Shown here piece after piece: positions 44,635-54,489 of a DNA stretch of 64,000 bases. The stretch's first letter is position 1. Each line of letters starts with the position of its first letter. This DNA comes from CBDCUW01 sp963734865 (lineage in GTDB: Bacteria > Planctomycetota > Planctomycetia > Pirellulales > Pirellulaceae): assembly GCA_963734865.1 (NCBI GenBank), contig CAVTIV010000021.1, forward strand, positions 1 through 64,000, read 5' to 3'. Below the pieces are notes generated by a model that worked only from the letters and a program-made list of their open reading frames with translations, searched no databases and was not told the origin of the DNA. The position numbers were made by a program, and so were the translations under genes.

Positions 44635-45071
44635 CGCGAACCACTGGCGAGCGCTTTCGCCGCGGCATTGATGATCGCTAGCGAAGTAATCGTTGCACCA
44701 CTCGTTCCATCCACACCTCTCACGGTCTGGCGCTGGAGGATTTGCGTTTCGGTATCGGTCAGCGCCGAATAAAACTGCTTCTCGCGGTGCTGGGTGACTT
44801 TGACCGATTCGATTCTGCCGCCCGATACGGCAACCGCCACGTCCAATCGACCACTGTATCCGCTGCTGCTGTCTTTGTAGGTTCCATCGGGTATACGGCT
44901 GATGTCGACTTGATCGAACAGCTCGATTGCCTCCATGCTCTCCCTGGCCCGAGCCTTGAATCGATTCTCATAGTCCTGGTTGCGATAACCGTCGGATGTC
45001 AACACTTTGTTGTAGTACGAAATCGCCTGGTCAAACTGACTTGCCTGTCGCAGCGCGTCGCCTGCCGCCAT
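44631..45071 (-). CDS. FMN-binding domain protein (C-terminal part)
   Basis: The last 90 residues are an FMN-binding domain: DGTYKDSSSGYSGRLDVAV, VKVTQHREKQFYSAL and the attachment-type motif GTSGATITSLAIINAA, where a threonine would hold FMN covalently through phosphodiester, as in RnfG and NqrC. The first 50 residues are a TPR-like helix pair (QFDQAISYYNKVL). It is best read as the C-terminal end of the gene starting at 45,934: continuous protein (YGNMGALDEALKLTDAVA) appears if one base is added near 45,137. The ATGA overlap with the polyferredoxin suggests a functional pair. Confidence 0.75.
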   Translation of the reverse strand: MAAGDALRQASQFDQAISYYNKVLTSDGYRNQDYENRFKARARESMEAIELFDQVDISRIPDGTYKDSSSGYSGRLDVAVAVSGGRIESVKVTQHREKQFYSALTDTETQILQRQTVRGVDGTSGATITSLAIINAAAKALASGSR

Positions 45072-45118
45072 GAATCCTTCATACGGCTGGCTGCTGCGTG
45101 CGACGGCATCGGTCAGCT

Positions 45119-45934
45119 TCAGCGCTTCATCCAGCGCACCATGTTGCCGTACAACTTGATCGTCTTGCTGGCGGCGCCGCCCAGGTACGTCCGGGTGGCC
45201 AACTGCTGCATCGCCATCGGTCGATTACCCAGCCGCCAATAACACTCGGCCAGCATCACACCGGCAGGTTCGCCTTTGGCCGCTCCACCCCTTCGCAACC
45301 AATAAGCTGCCCTTGGATAATCCTGAAGTAGCTCGAAATACATCCTGCCGATCGTTTTCATATCGCGTTGCAGCAATGTCGAATTGCCCTGATGCATACT
45401 CATGCAGTGATGGACCAATTTGATCCCTGCTTGCCAACGTGAAGGATTGGGATTGATGATGTCCCAAATGTACTGGCCCATATTCTTTTGGTTGTTCCAC
45501 GGCTTTTCGGGCGGCTTCAACGGCCATGACAAGTCCAGCGATTGCGGGTAGTCCAAGTCCGTCGCGTCGTACCAATCGGGCATCGTCGAACCGACCCGGT
45601 CGATCAATTCATCCACTTCATGTTTCGATCGAACCAGATCATCACTCGCGCCCACTGCAGCCGACGTTCCAACGGCCGACGAACCACTGGGCAGCGGAGT
45701 CAACGTGAATCGCTTGCCGTTCATCGTGACCGCATGTACCGTTGCAAACGGATAGGTGCGGACGATTTTGCGTGTGCCGACCTGAGCCTCGAAATCAAAC
45801 TCCTTGTCCGACTTGCGTATCTCCTTGACCACGCCAGAAAGTTTCGCCCCGCTGAGAAACTCGATCGTGTCCGCGCACAGGCACAGCGGCGCGAGCAGAC
45901 AAAAAAACGATAGCGCCAATGTGATTCGGTTCAT
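45119..45934 (-). CDS. Secreted Sel1/TPR-repeat protein (N-terminal part of FMN protein)
   Basis: Starts at 45,934 with a signal peptide (MNRITLALSFFCLLAPLCLC, cut near CAD). A beta-rich domain follows (LSGAKLSGVVKEIRKSDKEFDF, an SH3-like SHD1 type), then Sel1/TPR-like helices including AAYWLRRGGAAKGEPAGVML. The frame ends in MVRWMKR at 45,119, exactly where the alternative frame continues TPR and then the FMN-binding domain. The whole would be about 455 residues located outside the cytoplasmic membrane. Single-base frameshift or sequence error near 45,137. Confidence 0.6.
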   Translation of the reverse strand: MNRITLALSFFCLLAPLCLCADTIEFLSGAKLSGVVKEIRKSDKEFDFEAQVGTRKIVRTYPFATVHAVTMNGKRFTLTPLPSGSSAVGTSAAVGASDDLVRSKHEVDELIDRVGSTMPDWYDATDLDYPQSLDLSWPLKPPEKPWNNQKNMGQYIWDIINPNPSRWQAGIKLVHHCMSMHQGNSTLLQRDMKTIGRMYFELLQDYPRAAYWLRRGGAAKGEPAGVMLAECYWRLGNRPMAMQQLATRTYLGGAASKTIKLYGNMVRWMKR

Positions 45935-46056
45935 CTCACCCAACACTCTGCACGACTCGCCCAGTCGATCCATTCCCAATGCGTAATCACTTCCCATTGA
46001 TCGATTCGTCCGCCCATTCTACACCCGATGACCAAGAGAAACTGGCCACCGGTCGG

Positions 46057-46917
46057 TCACTGCACCCAAAAGTCCAGTACGCGGACCTTGTCCAGAACCG
46101 GCATCAGGACCTCGACAAAAGCCAGATGATCCGGATGCGGCAAGTATGCTTCGCGGCCTTCCTCTGAATCAAACGTCACCATGAAGCAATGCGTGAACCC
46201 GTCCGCCTTGTTCTCGGGACTGTTGTTCGTCCCCCACTCGAAAGCCTTGATCGAGTCAATCTTGGCGGGCAGCGCCGCGAACGCTTGTTCGATTTTCTTC
46301 ACATCTTCAGCGGCCGCATCGTCCTTGAACTTAAAGAACACTGCGTGCTTGAGCTGTTTTTCGATCTTTTCAGCTGGCGGCGTTCCCCAATAGTCAAACA
46401 CAAAGACGTCCTTCAGGTGGGGTCGCAACACGCCGGCGAATTCGCCCGAATGGGCCGGGTGAGGAATGTAGGCATCACGGTCGGCGGCCGTCGCGAAGGA
46501 CAACAGGAAGCAATGCGTGAACCCATCGTCATGGTCCTCGGGACTATTGTTCGTTCCCCATTGAAAATTGGCGATCGTATCGATCTTTGACGGTAACGCG
46601 GCAAACGCGTCGACAACGGCTTGAACGTCTTGTTCGCTCGAATCGTCTTTGAAGGTGAAGAATACGGCATGGCGGAGAACCTGGTCACTCCGGTCCACGT
46701 CGTCAGCAGTCGGCTCCTGCGGATCACCGGAATCGGTCGTGGTCGGCGTCGGATCTGTCACGGCGAGCTCCTGAGAGGATGTTTCGGCAGACGTGGTATC
46801 CAATGGAACGTTCGCGTTCGACGAATCTTTTCCACAGCCCGCAACAGCGAACAGTGCGACGGTTGTGATTACGGCCAAAAAACGTTGGTTCCAGTGATCG
46901 AAAAACATCTTGTTCAT
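46057..46917 (-). CDS. Lipoprotein with two Dabb (stress-barrel) domains
   Basis: A 286-residue lipoprotein: signal with VALFAVAGCG lipobox near residue 22, a Thr/Ser/Pro linker to residue 75, then two tandem Dabb domains. Each begins LRHAVFFTFKDD or LKHAVFFKFKDD, contains WGTNNSPE and GFTHCF, and ends with a FDYWG or LDFWVQ strand. Dabb domains are dimeric alpha/beta barrels without a known universal activity. The internal repeat suggests that one molecule forms a whole pseudo-dimer. ATG 46917 is preferred; longer starts are out of the signal pattern. Confidence 0.75.
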   Translation of the reverse strand: MNKMFFDHWNQRFLAVITTVALFAVAGCGKDSSNANVPLDTTSAETSSQELAVTDPTPTTTDSGDPQEPTADDVDRSDQVLRHAVFFTFKDDSSEQDVQAVVDAFAALPSKIDTIANFQWGTNNSPEDHDDGFTHCFLLSFATAADRDAYIPHPAHSGEFAGVLRPHLKDVFVFDYWGTPPAEKIEKQLKHAVFFKFKDDAAAEDVKKIEQAFAALPAKIDSIKAFEWGTNNSPENKADGFTHCFMVTFDSEEGREAYLPHPDHLAFVEVLMPVLDKVRVLDFWVQ

Positions 46918-47247
46918 TGCGGGGTCTGAGTGGTGGGTGGTCCGAGGAGTTGTAGAAGCGAGCCAGAACGATCTGTCGACGTTGCTGGCGGTCGCACCTT
47001 GGTACCACGACGCCGGACAGATTTCAATTGTCACAGACCGAGACGCTCGGATCCCGCGGATTCCTGCGATCCTAACGGTCCAATCCTTTCCGAACATCTT
47101 TTCCACAGCAAATCTCCTCCGTAATCGAAACGATCGGACGCGGAATTTGGGATGGGATCCATCAAATGCCCGGCGGGCGCTTCACGGGCCGCCGGGTCAA
47201 GGTTAGCGTACTGCTTCTTCCCTCGAAGATCCATTCACACGCGACGG

Positions 47248-48174
47248 ATGCAGATGACACCTGACGATTCTTACCAAGCTCCATTCCAGACCGAACAAGA
47301 CGATCACAACGACGAACCCCACGAAGACAACGTTTCTGATCTCCAGTCCACTGGCGAGCATGACTCCTCGACGATCGATGACATCGTTTTTGAAGACAAC
47401 GAGGAACTGTCCGAGCTTGCGCAGCCCTTTGTCGGCCAATGGAACGAGTTGATTAGCAAGACGAACTGGGAAAAGGGTCGCATCATCGGCCAATGGCGCG
47501 AGGCCTTGATCGATTCGGGTGCCGATGCCACCCAATACTCGGACGACGCCTGGGCGCAACGCGTCGGTGGCGTGACTGCCCCCCATGTCGGGCGATTGCG
47601 ACGCGTCTATGATCGCTTTGCTTCGACCTACCAAACCTACGGTGATTTGTATTGGAGCCACTTTTTAGCCGCCCTGGATTGGGACGATGCACCGCTGTGG
47701 CTGGAGGGCGCCTCGCGAGAAAAATGGAGCGTTGCCGGGATGCGCGAACAACGCTGGCAAGCTCATGGCGCCGTCGAATCGCAACGTCCAACGAACAGCC
47801 AGATCATCGAAGTCGATACCGACGAGGATGTGACCTTGCCGGCACAGGGAGGCGGTCGCACGAAACAGTACGGTGACGAGCCTGACGGTATCGCCAGTGG
47901 TCCACGGCTCGAAGACCCCGACTTTGGCGACGAGGAAGAGTTGATGTCGCTCGCCGGGAGTGCACAAGCCGGTCCGGCAGCAACTTTCGGCGAGCCGAGC
48001 GACAGTCCGATCCAACCGTTTTCCGGTTTGCCAGAGCTGCCCGACGATCTTGCCGATGCGATTGAGGCACTAAAACTGTCGCTGCTCCGCCACAAAACCG
48101 CTGGCTGGAAAGAGACCGATGCCGAAACGGTGCAAAAGTACCTTGACGCGATCGGCGTGATGCTTCGCAGTTGA
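47248..48174 (+). CDS. Hypothetical acidic protein
   Basis: A protein of about 308 residues. The first 55 residues are acidic and disordered. Residues 60-150 are compact: QPFVGQWNELISKTNWEKG, RIIGQWREALIDSGAD and APHVGRLRRVYDRFASTY followed by tryptophans (YWSHFLAALDWDDAPLW), similar in style to DUF1016-N or phage-like RHH-partner helices, but I cannot name it. The C-terminus has a helical ending (ADAIEALKLSLLRHKTAGW). ATG 47248 begins MQMTPDDS; an earlier start would have no good site. It diverges from the Dabb lipoprotein. Confidence 0.6.
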   Translation: MQMTPDDSYQAPFQTEQDDHNDEPHEDNVSDLQSTGEHDSSTIDDIVFEDNEELSELAQPFVGQWNELISKTNWEKGRIIGQWREALIDSGADATQYSDDAWAQRVGGVTAPHVGRLRRVYDRFASTYQTYGDLYWSHFLAALDWDDAPLWLEGASREKWSVAGMREQRWQAHGAVESQRPTNSQIIEVDTDEDVTLPAQGGGRTKQYGDEPDGIASGPRLEDPDFGDEEELMSLAGSAQAGPAATFGEPSDSPIQPFSGLPELPDDLADAIEALKLSLLRHKTAGWKETDAETVQKYLDAIGVMLRS

Positions 48175-48280
48175 GTATCTTTGCGGCGAGCTCTTGGAAA
48201 CGGTGTGTCGGCGCGGCGCTTGTCACACCGTTCGAGTCGCCTCGAGTCGCCACCACACTGATGAGCGAAATCGGGCCCGG

Positions 48281-49408
48281 CTACACAGTGACCTGAAGCT
48301 GCTCTTGAAACCGCTGAAACAGATAGTGGCTGTCATGGGGACCCGATGCGGCCTCGGGGTGATACTGCACCCCAAACGCACTCTCCTGGCGATGTCGCAC
48401 GCCGGCAACGGTGTCATCATTCAGATTGCGATGGGTCACTTCCAGACAATCCGGTAGCGATGCTTCATCGACCGCGAACCCATGATTCTGGGTGGTGATC
48501 TCGATCCTGCCCGTGCCGAGATCGAGCACCGGTTGGTTCACGCCCCGATGTCCAAACTTTAATTTGAACGTCTTGGCGCCGCAGGCCAGCGATAGCAGTT
48601 GGTGTCCCAAACAGATGCCGAAGATCGGAGTCCGGCCAATCAGCTCACCAATCGACCGGTGGGCGTATTCGAGCGGCTCCGGATCGCCGGGCCCATTTGA
48701 CAGGAAAACGCCATCGGGCTCGAGACGCAGAATGTCGTCGGCCGACGTGTCACCGGGAACCACCGTGACCCGATTGCCGCGTGAGGAAAAGTGTCGCGGA
48801 ATGTTCCACTTCATGCCGAAATCCATGCAAACAACGTGTGCGTTGCTGCAAGCCGATTGGGCGTCGCCAATCTCGGCCGCTGTCCAGGCATCCAGCCGCT
48901 CATCCCACTGCCGAATTTCTTTCGGCATCACCTCGCGAACCAGATCACGGCCAACAAGACCGGGTGTGTTCCTCGCTTTCTCGACCAAGCTCGCGTCGTC
49001 AAGATCTTGCGTCGAAAGCACGCCCTGCATCGCTCCCGCCGTCCGAATTCGACGAACCAGCGCGCGAGTATCGATACCGGTCACGGCGATCACATTGTGC
49101 CGCTTCAGATACTCGCTCAAATCCCCTTCCGCGCGATAGTTGCTGTAGATTCGGCTATCGTGCCGAACAATGAATCCGGCCAAAGAGGGCGTTTCATGCT
49201 CGATATCGATCGAATTGACGCCGTAGTTACCAATCTCGGGGTACGTCATTGTGACGATTTGGCCACAATAACTAGGATCCGTCAGGATCTCTTGGTATCC
49301 GGTCATGGCCGTATTGAAAACGACTTCGCCGGCGACTTCACCTTCGGCGCCGAACGCCTCGCCGGTGTAGATCGAGCCGTCTTGGAGCGCAAGCTTTGCG
49401 GGAATCAT
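48281..49408 (-). CDS. carA: Carbamoyl-phosphate synthase small chain
   Basis: Supplies ammonia from glutamine to carbamoyl-phosphate synthase for arginine and pyrimidine synthesis. The 375-residue protein shows the small-chain domain (ALQDGSIYTGEAFGAEG, TGYQEILTDPSYCGQIV, GIDTRALVRRIR) and a class I amidotransferase with FGICLGHQLLSLACG (catalytic Cys) and GVQYHPEAASGP (His and Glu). ATG 49408 gives the right N-terminus. carB is not next to it. The frame is intact. Confidence 0.95.
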   Translation of the reverse strand: MIPAKLALQDGSIYTGEAFGAEGEVAGEVVFNTAMTGYQEILTDPSYCGQIVTMTYPEIGNYGVNSIDIEHETPSLAGFIVRHDSRIYSNYRAEGDLSEYLKRHNVIAVTGIDTRALVRRIRTAGAMQGVLSTQDLDDASLVEKARNTPGLVGRDLVREVMPKEIRQWDERLDAWTAAEIGDAQSACSNAHVVCMDFGMKWNIPRHFSSRGNRVTVVPGDTSADDILRLEPDGVFLSNGPGDPEPLEYAHRSIGELIGRTPIFGICLGHQLLSLACGAKTFKLKFGHRGVNQPVLDLGTGRIEITTQNHGFAVDEASLPDCLEVTHRNLNDDTVAGVRHRQESAFGVQYHPEAASGPHDSHYLFQRFQEQLQVTV

Positions 49409-49644
49409 GGTTTGGCAGCAGAATTCGGAGCAACGGTGACGGGGCAAGGACGAACAAGACCGCGCAACTTTGTCAGCGATCACATCCGCCCGCCTGGAAT
49501 TCCTCGCGAAGCACGGCCGCACGTAGCCACCATCACGCAAAAATCCGACGCTTGATACCACAAAGTAACGACGTCCAGCTAAAAAATAGCCAAATCATTC
49601 CAACTTGACGAGCGGTCTGGGCAAACTTGCGACTCGTCAAAGAA

Positions 49645-51378
49645 TCAAGTATCAATCAAATCTTCCGGGGACAGGATCGGAACGTCGTTTTCTTCCGTCT
49701 CCTGCTTTTCTCGCCATGCTTCGCCCTTTCGATAGCCTTTCAATTCCTTTTCCAGCTGCTCGATCTGCACCTGCTTTGGATCTTTACCATTTTCGATCGC
49801 TTCTTTGCCACGTTCTACCGCTTTGGTGCTCCATTCGATCGCCTTTTCAAAATCACCCTTCTCGGCATACCCGGCAGCAAGGGTGCTAAGGATGTGGGCC
49901 TCTTTGAATTCGGTCAGCTTGGCGGCTTGTTCGCCGAGTTCAACTGCCCGTTCTCCGTCTCGAACCTTCTCATTGGGCGACGTCGACAACACCCAGGCCA
50001 GATTATTCAGAATACCCGGCATATCGACATCCTTCTTTTTGTCTTCATCGGTGAGCGCGTTGACCGTTTTCAAGGCTCGTTCATAGTCATCGATCGCCGC
50101 GGCATGATCACCCACACTTAGCAAAGCATCTCCTCGCGAACGGAGCACGCCGGCATCGTTGGGGTCACGATCAAGAATGGCAGAGAAAACCTCGATCGCC
50201 TTTCGTGGACGATCGTCTTGCAAGTAGAGATTGGCGAGTTGCAGCTGACGCGACGGGTTGCCCGGATCACGCGAGACCAACTCCTTCATGTCGTTGATCG
50301 CATCGGGCATCCGCCCCTCTTCGACCGCGATCAGACATCGAACAAAAATTGCCTGGTCGGAATCTGCGATGACAGGATCAAGGTCCGAGGCAGACTTCAA
50401 ATCGCGTTTCGCGGATTTGATGTCTTTCTGGAACAGAGAGATCTCCGCTCGCTGCAACAGCGAACTCGGGTCTTTCGGCTGCAACGCCAATGCCTTGTTC
50501 AAATCGGCCAATGCCTCGGCTTCTTTGCCTTGCATGCGATAGAGAATCGCTCGAATTCGGTACAACTCCTCGCTCGGTTTCGCCTCGAGCGTCTTCGTCA
50601 TCAGCCCCAGCGCTTCCTCCACCCGGTCCATGTCGACCAGCTGCTGCACAGCAGCTTGGGCGATTCGGATGTTGCTGGGGTCTCGGGAAAGTATCTTTTC
50701 GAGGTCGTTGACGGCACCCTCGACATCGTTGTTCTTCAGCCGCACCGCGGCACGGGCCTGGATCGCCTCGAGGTTATTTGGGTCCTTTTCAGCAGCAGCA
50801 TTGAGGTCCGCCATCCGCTTTTCATCATCTTTCTGTGTCAGCGCTCGGAGCACATAGGCAGCGCTTTGCTCGACAGGATCATCCTCCAACAGCTCAATCG
50901 CCCGCGTCGTCGCCTCGGCAATCGCTTCCGGATCTCCACCGGGCAACAGGTTCAGCCGTGCGATCAGAAACCACGCCTCGACCAACGTGGGGTCGTTCTT
51001 GACCGCCTGCTCCAGTCCGCGTAGTGCTTCGTCTCGCATCTGCACTTGTTGTCGCCCACGGGCGCGAACCATGCCCGCAGCAATTTGCTGGCTGCGCTGC
51101 AACAAGACTGACCCGAGCATTTTTTTCGCGAACGACGCGTTCTCTTCATCCAGCCCCTTCTTGAGTGCCGACTCCAACAACGCCGTAACCGTCTCCAGCT
51201 GATCGGGTGATTTGGCGTCAATCCGTTGGATCACGGCCGAATCCAAATCGGCCTGGCCGCCATTCTTCTCATCCGACGGCGCAGCTTGAGTCGCCGCATC
51301 CTGAGCGATCGATTGGCTGACGCCACAGCCGAGCAGGGCGGCGGCGAGAAAGCATCTGGCAATGAAGGAGCATGGCAT
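49645..51378 (-). CDS. Secreted TPR protein
   Basis: A 577-residue protein with a signal peptide (CFLAAALLGCGVSQS; the LLGC may be a weak lipobox) and then a nearly continuous series of TPR motifs, such as AEALADLNKALALQPKDPSS and AAIDDYERALKTVN, between residues 100 and 540. A charged C-terminal tail follows (GEAWREKQETEEND). It probably works as a scaffold in the periplasm or on the membrane. I use ATG 51378 for the signal peptide. No neighbour shows its partner. Confidence 0.7.
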   Translation of the reverse strand: MPCSFIARCFLAAALLGCGVSQSIAQDAATQAAPSDEKNGGQADLDSAVIQRIDAKSPDQLETVTALLESALKKGLDEENASFAKKMLGSVLLQRSQQIAAGMVRARGRQQVQMRDEALRGLEQAVKNDPTLVEAWFLIARLNLLPGGDPEAIAEATTRAIELLEDDPVEQSAAYVLRALTQKDDEKRMADLNAAAEKDPNNLEAIQARAAVRLKNNDVEGAVNDLEKILSRDPSNIRIAQAAVQQLVDMDRVEEALGLMTKTLEAKPSEELYRIRAILYRMQGKEAEALADLNKALALQPKDPSSLLQRAEISLFQKDIKSAKRDLKSASDLDPVIADSDQAIFVRCLIAVEEGRMPDAINDMKELVSRDPGNPSRQLQLANLYLQDDRPRKAIEVFSAILDRDPNDAGVLRSRGDALLSVGDHAAAIDDYERALKTVNALTDEDKKKDVDMPGILNNLAWVLSTSPNEKVRDGERAVELGEQAAKLTEFKEAHILSTLAAGYAEKGDFEKAIEWSTKAVERGKEAIENGKDPKQVQIEQLEKELKGYRKGEAWREKQETEENDVPILSPEDLIDT

Positions 51379-51685
51379 TGGTGGACTCGTCACAATTGAA
51401 AGGGCTTTAAGCAAAGCTTGCCTGGCAGCGATACACCCCACTCATCGAGGCTGGTGCGAACACCCAGCTGCGGCACAACCCAACCCTGGGTCTCCTTCAT
51501 TATGACGATAGCAGGCGATCAAGCGTAGACGAGGTTGGACGATCTGACCGCGAATTTGCCGATTGACGCGATGTTTTCCTGCCGATCCAGGCAATCATCA
51601 TCGATGAAAACAGGCCAACCGCCCATTTCTGCGAGTTCATGGAAACAGGCGGGTCACTCGTCAGTACCGCGCCAACGCCGCCGAC

Positions 51686-52153
51686 TCAAATGGCGATCTG
51701 TTCCGCTCTCAGCGAATCAAGCTCCGCCTTCAGGGCGGCGTTTTCGCTTTTCAGCGAATCGAATTGCGATCGGACGGTGTTGAAGTCATCCGCGGCCTCT
51801 TGCCAGAAATCGCCGTCCCGGAATTTGATCGGTGCGGGCACGTCTTCGCCAGCCATTTTCTTCAGCGCAATTCGCAATCGGTACATCGGTCCGGCAAAAC
51901 GATTGCTCATCTTGAGCGTGTCGCGAAGGAACACCGGCATCAGCAAAAACATCACTCCCATGGTCTTGATTTGCGAGATGGTCCCCACCTTCAATGCCTC
52001 GAAAAATGACATCTGACCCGCTTCGGTCAGCACCGTCACCATCATATTGATCGTCACCAGACATAAAAGAAGCATCAACCAATGTCCAATGATGCGAATT
52101 GCGATCGACCACTGCACTTTTGGATCAACGAGGATTCGGGAGCGTTGGGACAT
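51686..52153 (-). CDS. HAMP-like two-helix membrane protein
   Basis: A 155-residue protein with two membrane helices (IRIIGHWLMLLLCLVTINMM and TMGVMFLLMPVFLRDTLKM) followed by a HAMP-like stretch (RFAGPMYRLRIALKKMAGED), and a coiled coil to the end (FDSLKSENAALKAELDSLRA). No kinase, cyclase or methyl-accepting domain follows, so it is a sensor-like stub common in planctomycetes. The end lies within 250 bases of the TPR gene start but on its own transcript. Confidence 0.6.
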   Translation of the reverse strand: MSQRSRILVDPKVQWSIAIRIIGHWLMLLLCLVTINMMVTVLTEAGQMSFFEALKVGTISQIKTMGVMFLLMPVFLRDTLKMSNRFAGPMYRLRIALKKMAGEDVPAPIKFRDGDFWQEAADDFNTVRSQFDSLKSENAALKAELDSLRAEQIAI

Positions 52154-52436
52154 TGCGAGTTGCCATACAGAGCGGAAGGAATTGATCTTCGCAAACCTAG
52201 CTCGCGATCTGGCGGTGCGTGACGTCGCCCCGCCAGATCGTCACGATCCTGGTTTCATCTGACACGATGAGCATCGGCAAAATCGTTACAACCGGTCAAA
52301 CCGTTCGGCCACCTGGCACAATTCAACGGCTGCAGCTCCCCACATCGGTATCGTCTTACCTGATGTGCCGATTGGATCATTTGCAGGGAGCACCGCTTGC
52401 CGGTCGGTCGGATCAAGCGCCAATGGAACCGCAAGG

Positions 52437-53807
52437 ATGATGAGCCGCGTCATGATGGTCGGTAGAACAAAGAAACGTTGGTTGCTGGCAGCGTCAGTCG
52501 CGATCCTCAGCCCCGCTGGGATAGCGATTGCCGAACTGACCAACCCAATCAACAAGCTCGGCCGACTCTATGGCGCCGGATGGGGTGACGGATACCACGC
52601 TTGCCAGAGCTCCGGATTGCGGTTGGGTGCCGACCTGCCGCCAAAAACCTTTTCCCAATGGAAGGGGCAGGGCGCAAAGCCAATTCGGGAAACTGCGGCA
52701 ACTTTCTACGACCGATTCGATGCGATGGGCCGACGGAACTCAATTGGCTCCAATTGCGATTGCAACGGATTCGGCAGCCCCACCCCGATCACAATCGAGG
52801 GCTCGCAAGTGATTCAGTCGCCGACCAACCACGCACCCAGCCCAACCACCGCTGTACCGGAAGCAGCTGCACCGTCAGCTGAAGACACGAAAGATTCCCA
52901 CGATTCCCAAAGGATCGAAGGATCGCAACTGAATCCGCCTGCCCCAACCACACCAACGGCGAAGATCAAAGGATCGACGCCCACCGCGGAGCCGGTGGCA
53001 TCCGACCCACCGGCGACCCGTTCCCTGGCGGCCCGTTCGCTGGCGACCCGTTCCCTGGCAAACAGGCCGCAGGCGATTCGTCCCGCTCCGCCGAGCCCCC
53101 AACTGGCCGTGGGCCAGCAACCAGCCGTGGACCAGCAACCAGCCGTGGGCCAGCAACTAGCCGTGGGCCAGCAACTAGCCGTGGACCAGCAACTAGCCGA
53201 CGTCCGCGTGACGGCCGCGGCCAACAAGACAACGAGTCTGCTCAGCCCCTCCGCAGGCGATTGGTTACCGAGACCTTCGATTCAACCATCGCAGTCACCT
53301 CACGCGATCGAACCGAAATATCCTGGCAACCACTTTGCCGACAGGGAACAGCAGCTGATTCGGGAGGCAACGATCGTCAACCAACCGAAAACGACCACTG
53401 CCAATCCGACTCCACAAGAAACCGCTGCCGACATCCCATCGTCCGCTCCATCGGCCGCGGCGACGGCGATCGATGCGATCATCGAGCCGCCAAAAATCGA
53501 TGTTCCGCAGCTCGAATTGCCACAAACAGCCGCCGCCAGCGCGCCGGCTGCGTCCAAAACTCCGATCCTGCTGCCAACCGTCAGCAAACCCCAGAAAAAG
53601 CGCCCAACGCGTCTCGGGCAATCCACCGTTTCGACCGAGCGTCCCAAGCGGCTCGGCGAGGCAAGCGACTCCGCCGGGGCAATGCCCCAGCGGATTGGCA
53701 CGCAAACGGGACTACAGCGAAATCCCTGGGTATTGCCTCGCGCAGTCGTGGAACTGGCCAAACGCATTCCCGAAGCGGATTCGGCAGTGATCCGACAGCC
53801 TCGTTGA
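52437..53807 (+). CDS. Secreted hypothetical protein with Gln-rich repeats
   Basis: A 456-residue protein with a signal peptide (LAASVAILSPAGIAIAEL), a small folded segment near residues 40-60 (GRLYGAGWGDGYHACQSSG), then a long Pro/Ser/Thr/Ala-rich disordered region. It has tandem units ATRSLAARSLATRSLA and LAVGQQ/PAVDQQ (about 53,010-53,200). The C-terminus has basic motifs (KRPTRLGQ, KRLGEA). The GWGDGYH motif occurs in other planctomycete surface proteins as I recall; function unknown. Codon repeats suggest slippage growth. Confidence 0.6.
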   Translation: MMSRVMMVGRTKKRWLLAASVAILSPAGIAIAELTNPINKLGRLYGAGWGDGYHACQSSGLRLGADLPPKTFSQWKGQGAKPIRETAATFYDRFDAMGRRNSIGSNCDCNGFGSPTPITIEGSQVIQSPTNHAPSPTTAVPEAAAPSAEDTKDSHDSQRIEGSQLNPPAPTTPTAKIKGSTPTAEPVASDPPATRSLAARSLATRSLANRPQAIRPAPPSPQLAVGQQPAVDQQPAVGQQLAVGQQLAVDQQLADVRVTAAANKTTSLLSPSAGDWLPRPSIQPSQSPHAIEPKYPGNHFADREQQLIREATIVNQPKTTTANPTPQETAADIPSSAPSAAATAIDAIIEPPKIDVPQLELPQTAAASAPAASKTPILLPTVSKPQKKRPTRLGQSTVSTERPKRLGEASDSAGAMPQRIGTQTGLQRNPWVLPRAVVELAKRIPEADSAVIRQPR

Positions 53808-54004
53808 CAGCTCGTTGCGAATCAACGATCCGTCACAGAACGCTGTCACAAACGCCCAGCCTCCGCTTCGCGCAGCGGGCAATTGGCCGGATACTCTTGA
53901 GCCGTTCGTCGTGATCGCCATCCTCTGGCCGACGACGATCGATGATGTCGATCCACCCCCTTTGAGACCGGTTTGATCGCAACCGGGACGGAGCTGTTGT
54001 CAAG

Positions 54005-54463
54005 ATGCAGAGAACTTTGGTGTTGCTGAAACCAGATTGCGTTCAACGTCGCTTGATGGGACGAATCATCGCCCGATTCGAGGAAAAGGGACTCAACATC
54101 GTCGCTGTGAAAATGCTCAAGGTGACACCCGAGAAAGCTCGGCAGCACTACGCCGAGCATGTGGATAAGCCGTTCTATCGGAGCCTGGAATCGTTCATCA
54201 CCTCGGCGCCCGTCTTGGCAATGGCCATCGACGGCCTCCAGGCGATCTCCGTCGTCCGCGAGATGCTCGGCGCGACGAGTGGATTGAAAGCCGCGGCAGG
54301 GACGATCCGTGGCGACTTCAGTAGCAGCCGTCAGATGAACCTCGTCCATGCCAGTGATGGAGAAGAAGCCGCGGCTCGCGAGTTGAAACTGTACTTCGAG
54401 GACGCCGAGTTCTGTGACTATGAACCTGTGGCAACGCCATTCATGACAGCTGGCGATGAATGA
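54005..54463 (+). CDS. ndk: Nucleoside-diphosphate kinase
   Basis: Equilibrates nucleoside di- and triphosphates. The 152-residue protein carries TLVLLKPDCVQRRLMG, the dimer region EHVDKPFYRSLESFITSAP, GAIRGDF-like GTIRGDFSSS and the phosphohistidine motif MNLVHASDGEEAAARE. All catalytic residues are present. Single gene with no conserved neighbour. Confidence 0.95.
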   Translation: MQRTLVLLKPDCVQRRLMGRIIARFEEKGLNIVAVKMLKVTPEKARQHYAEHVDKPFYRSLESFITSAPVLAMAIDGLQAISVVREMLGATSGLKAAAGTIRGDFSSSRQMNLVHASDGEEAAARELKLYFEDAEFCDYEPVATPFMTAGDE

Positions 54464-54489
54464 GCTGGACGAACGCGAGTCGGAAAACA

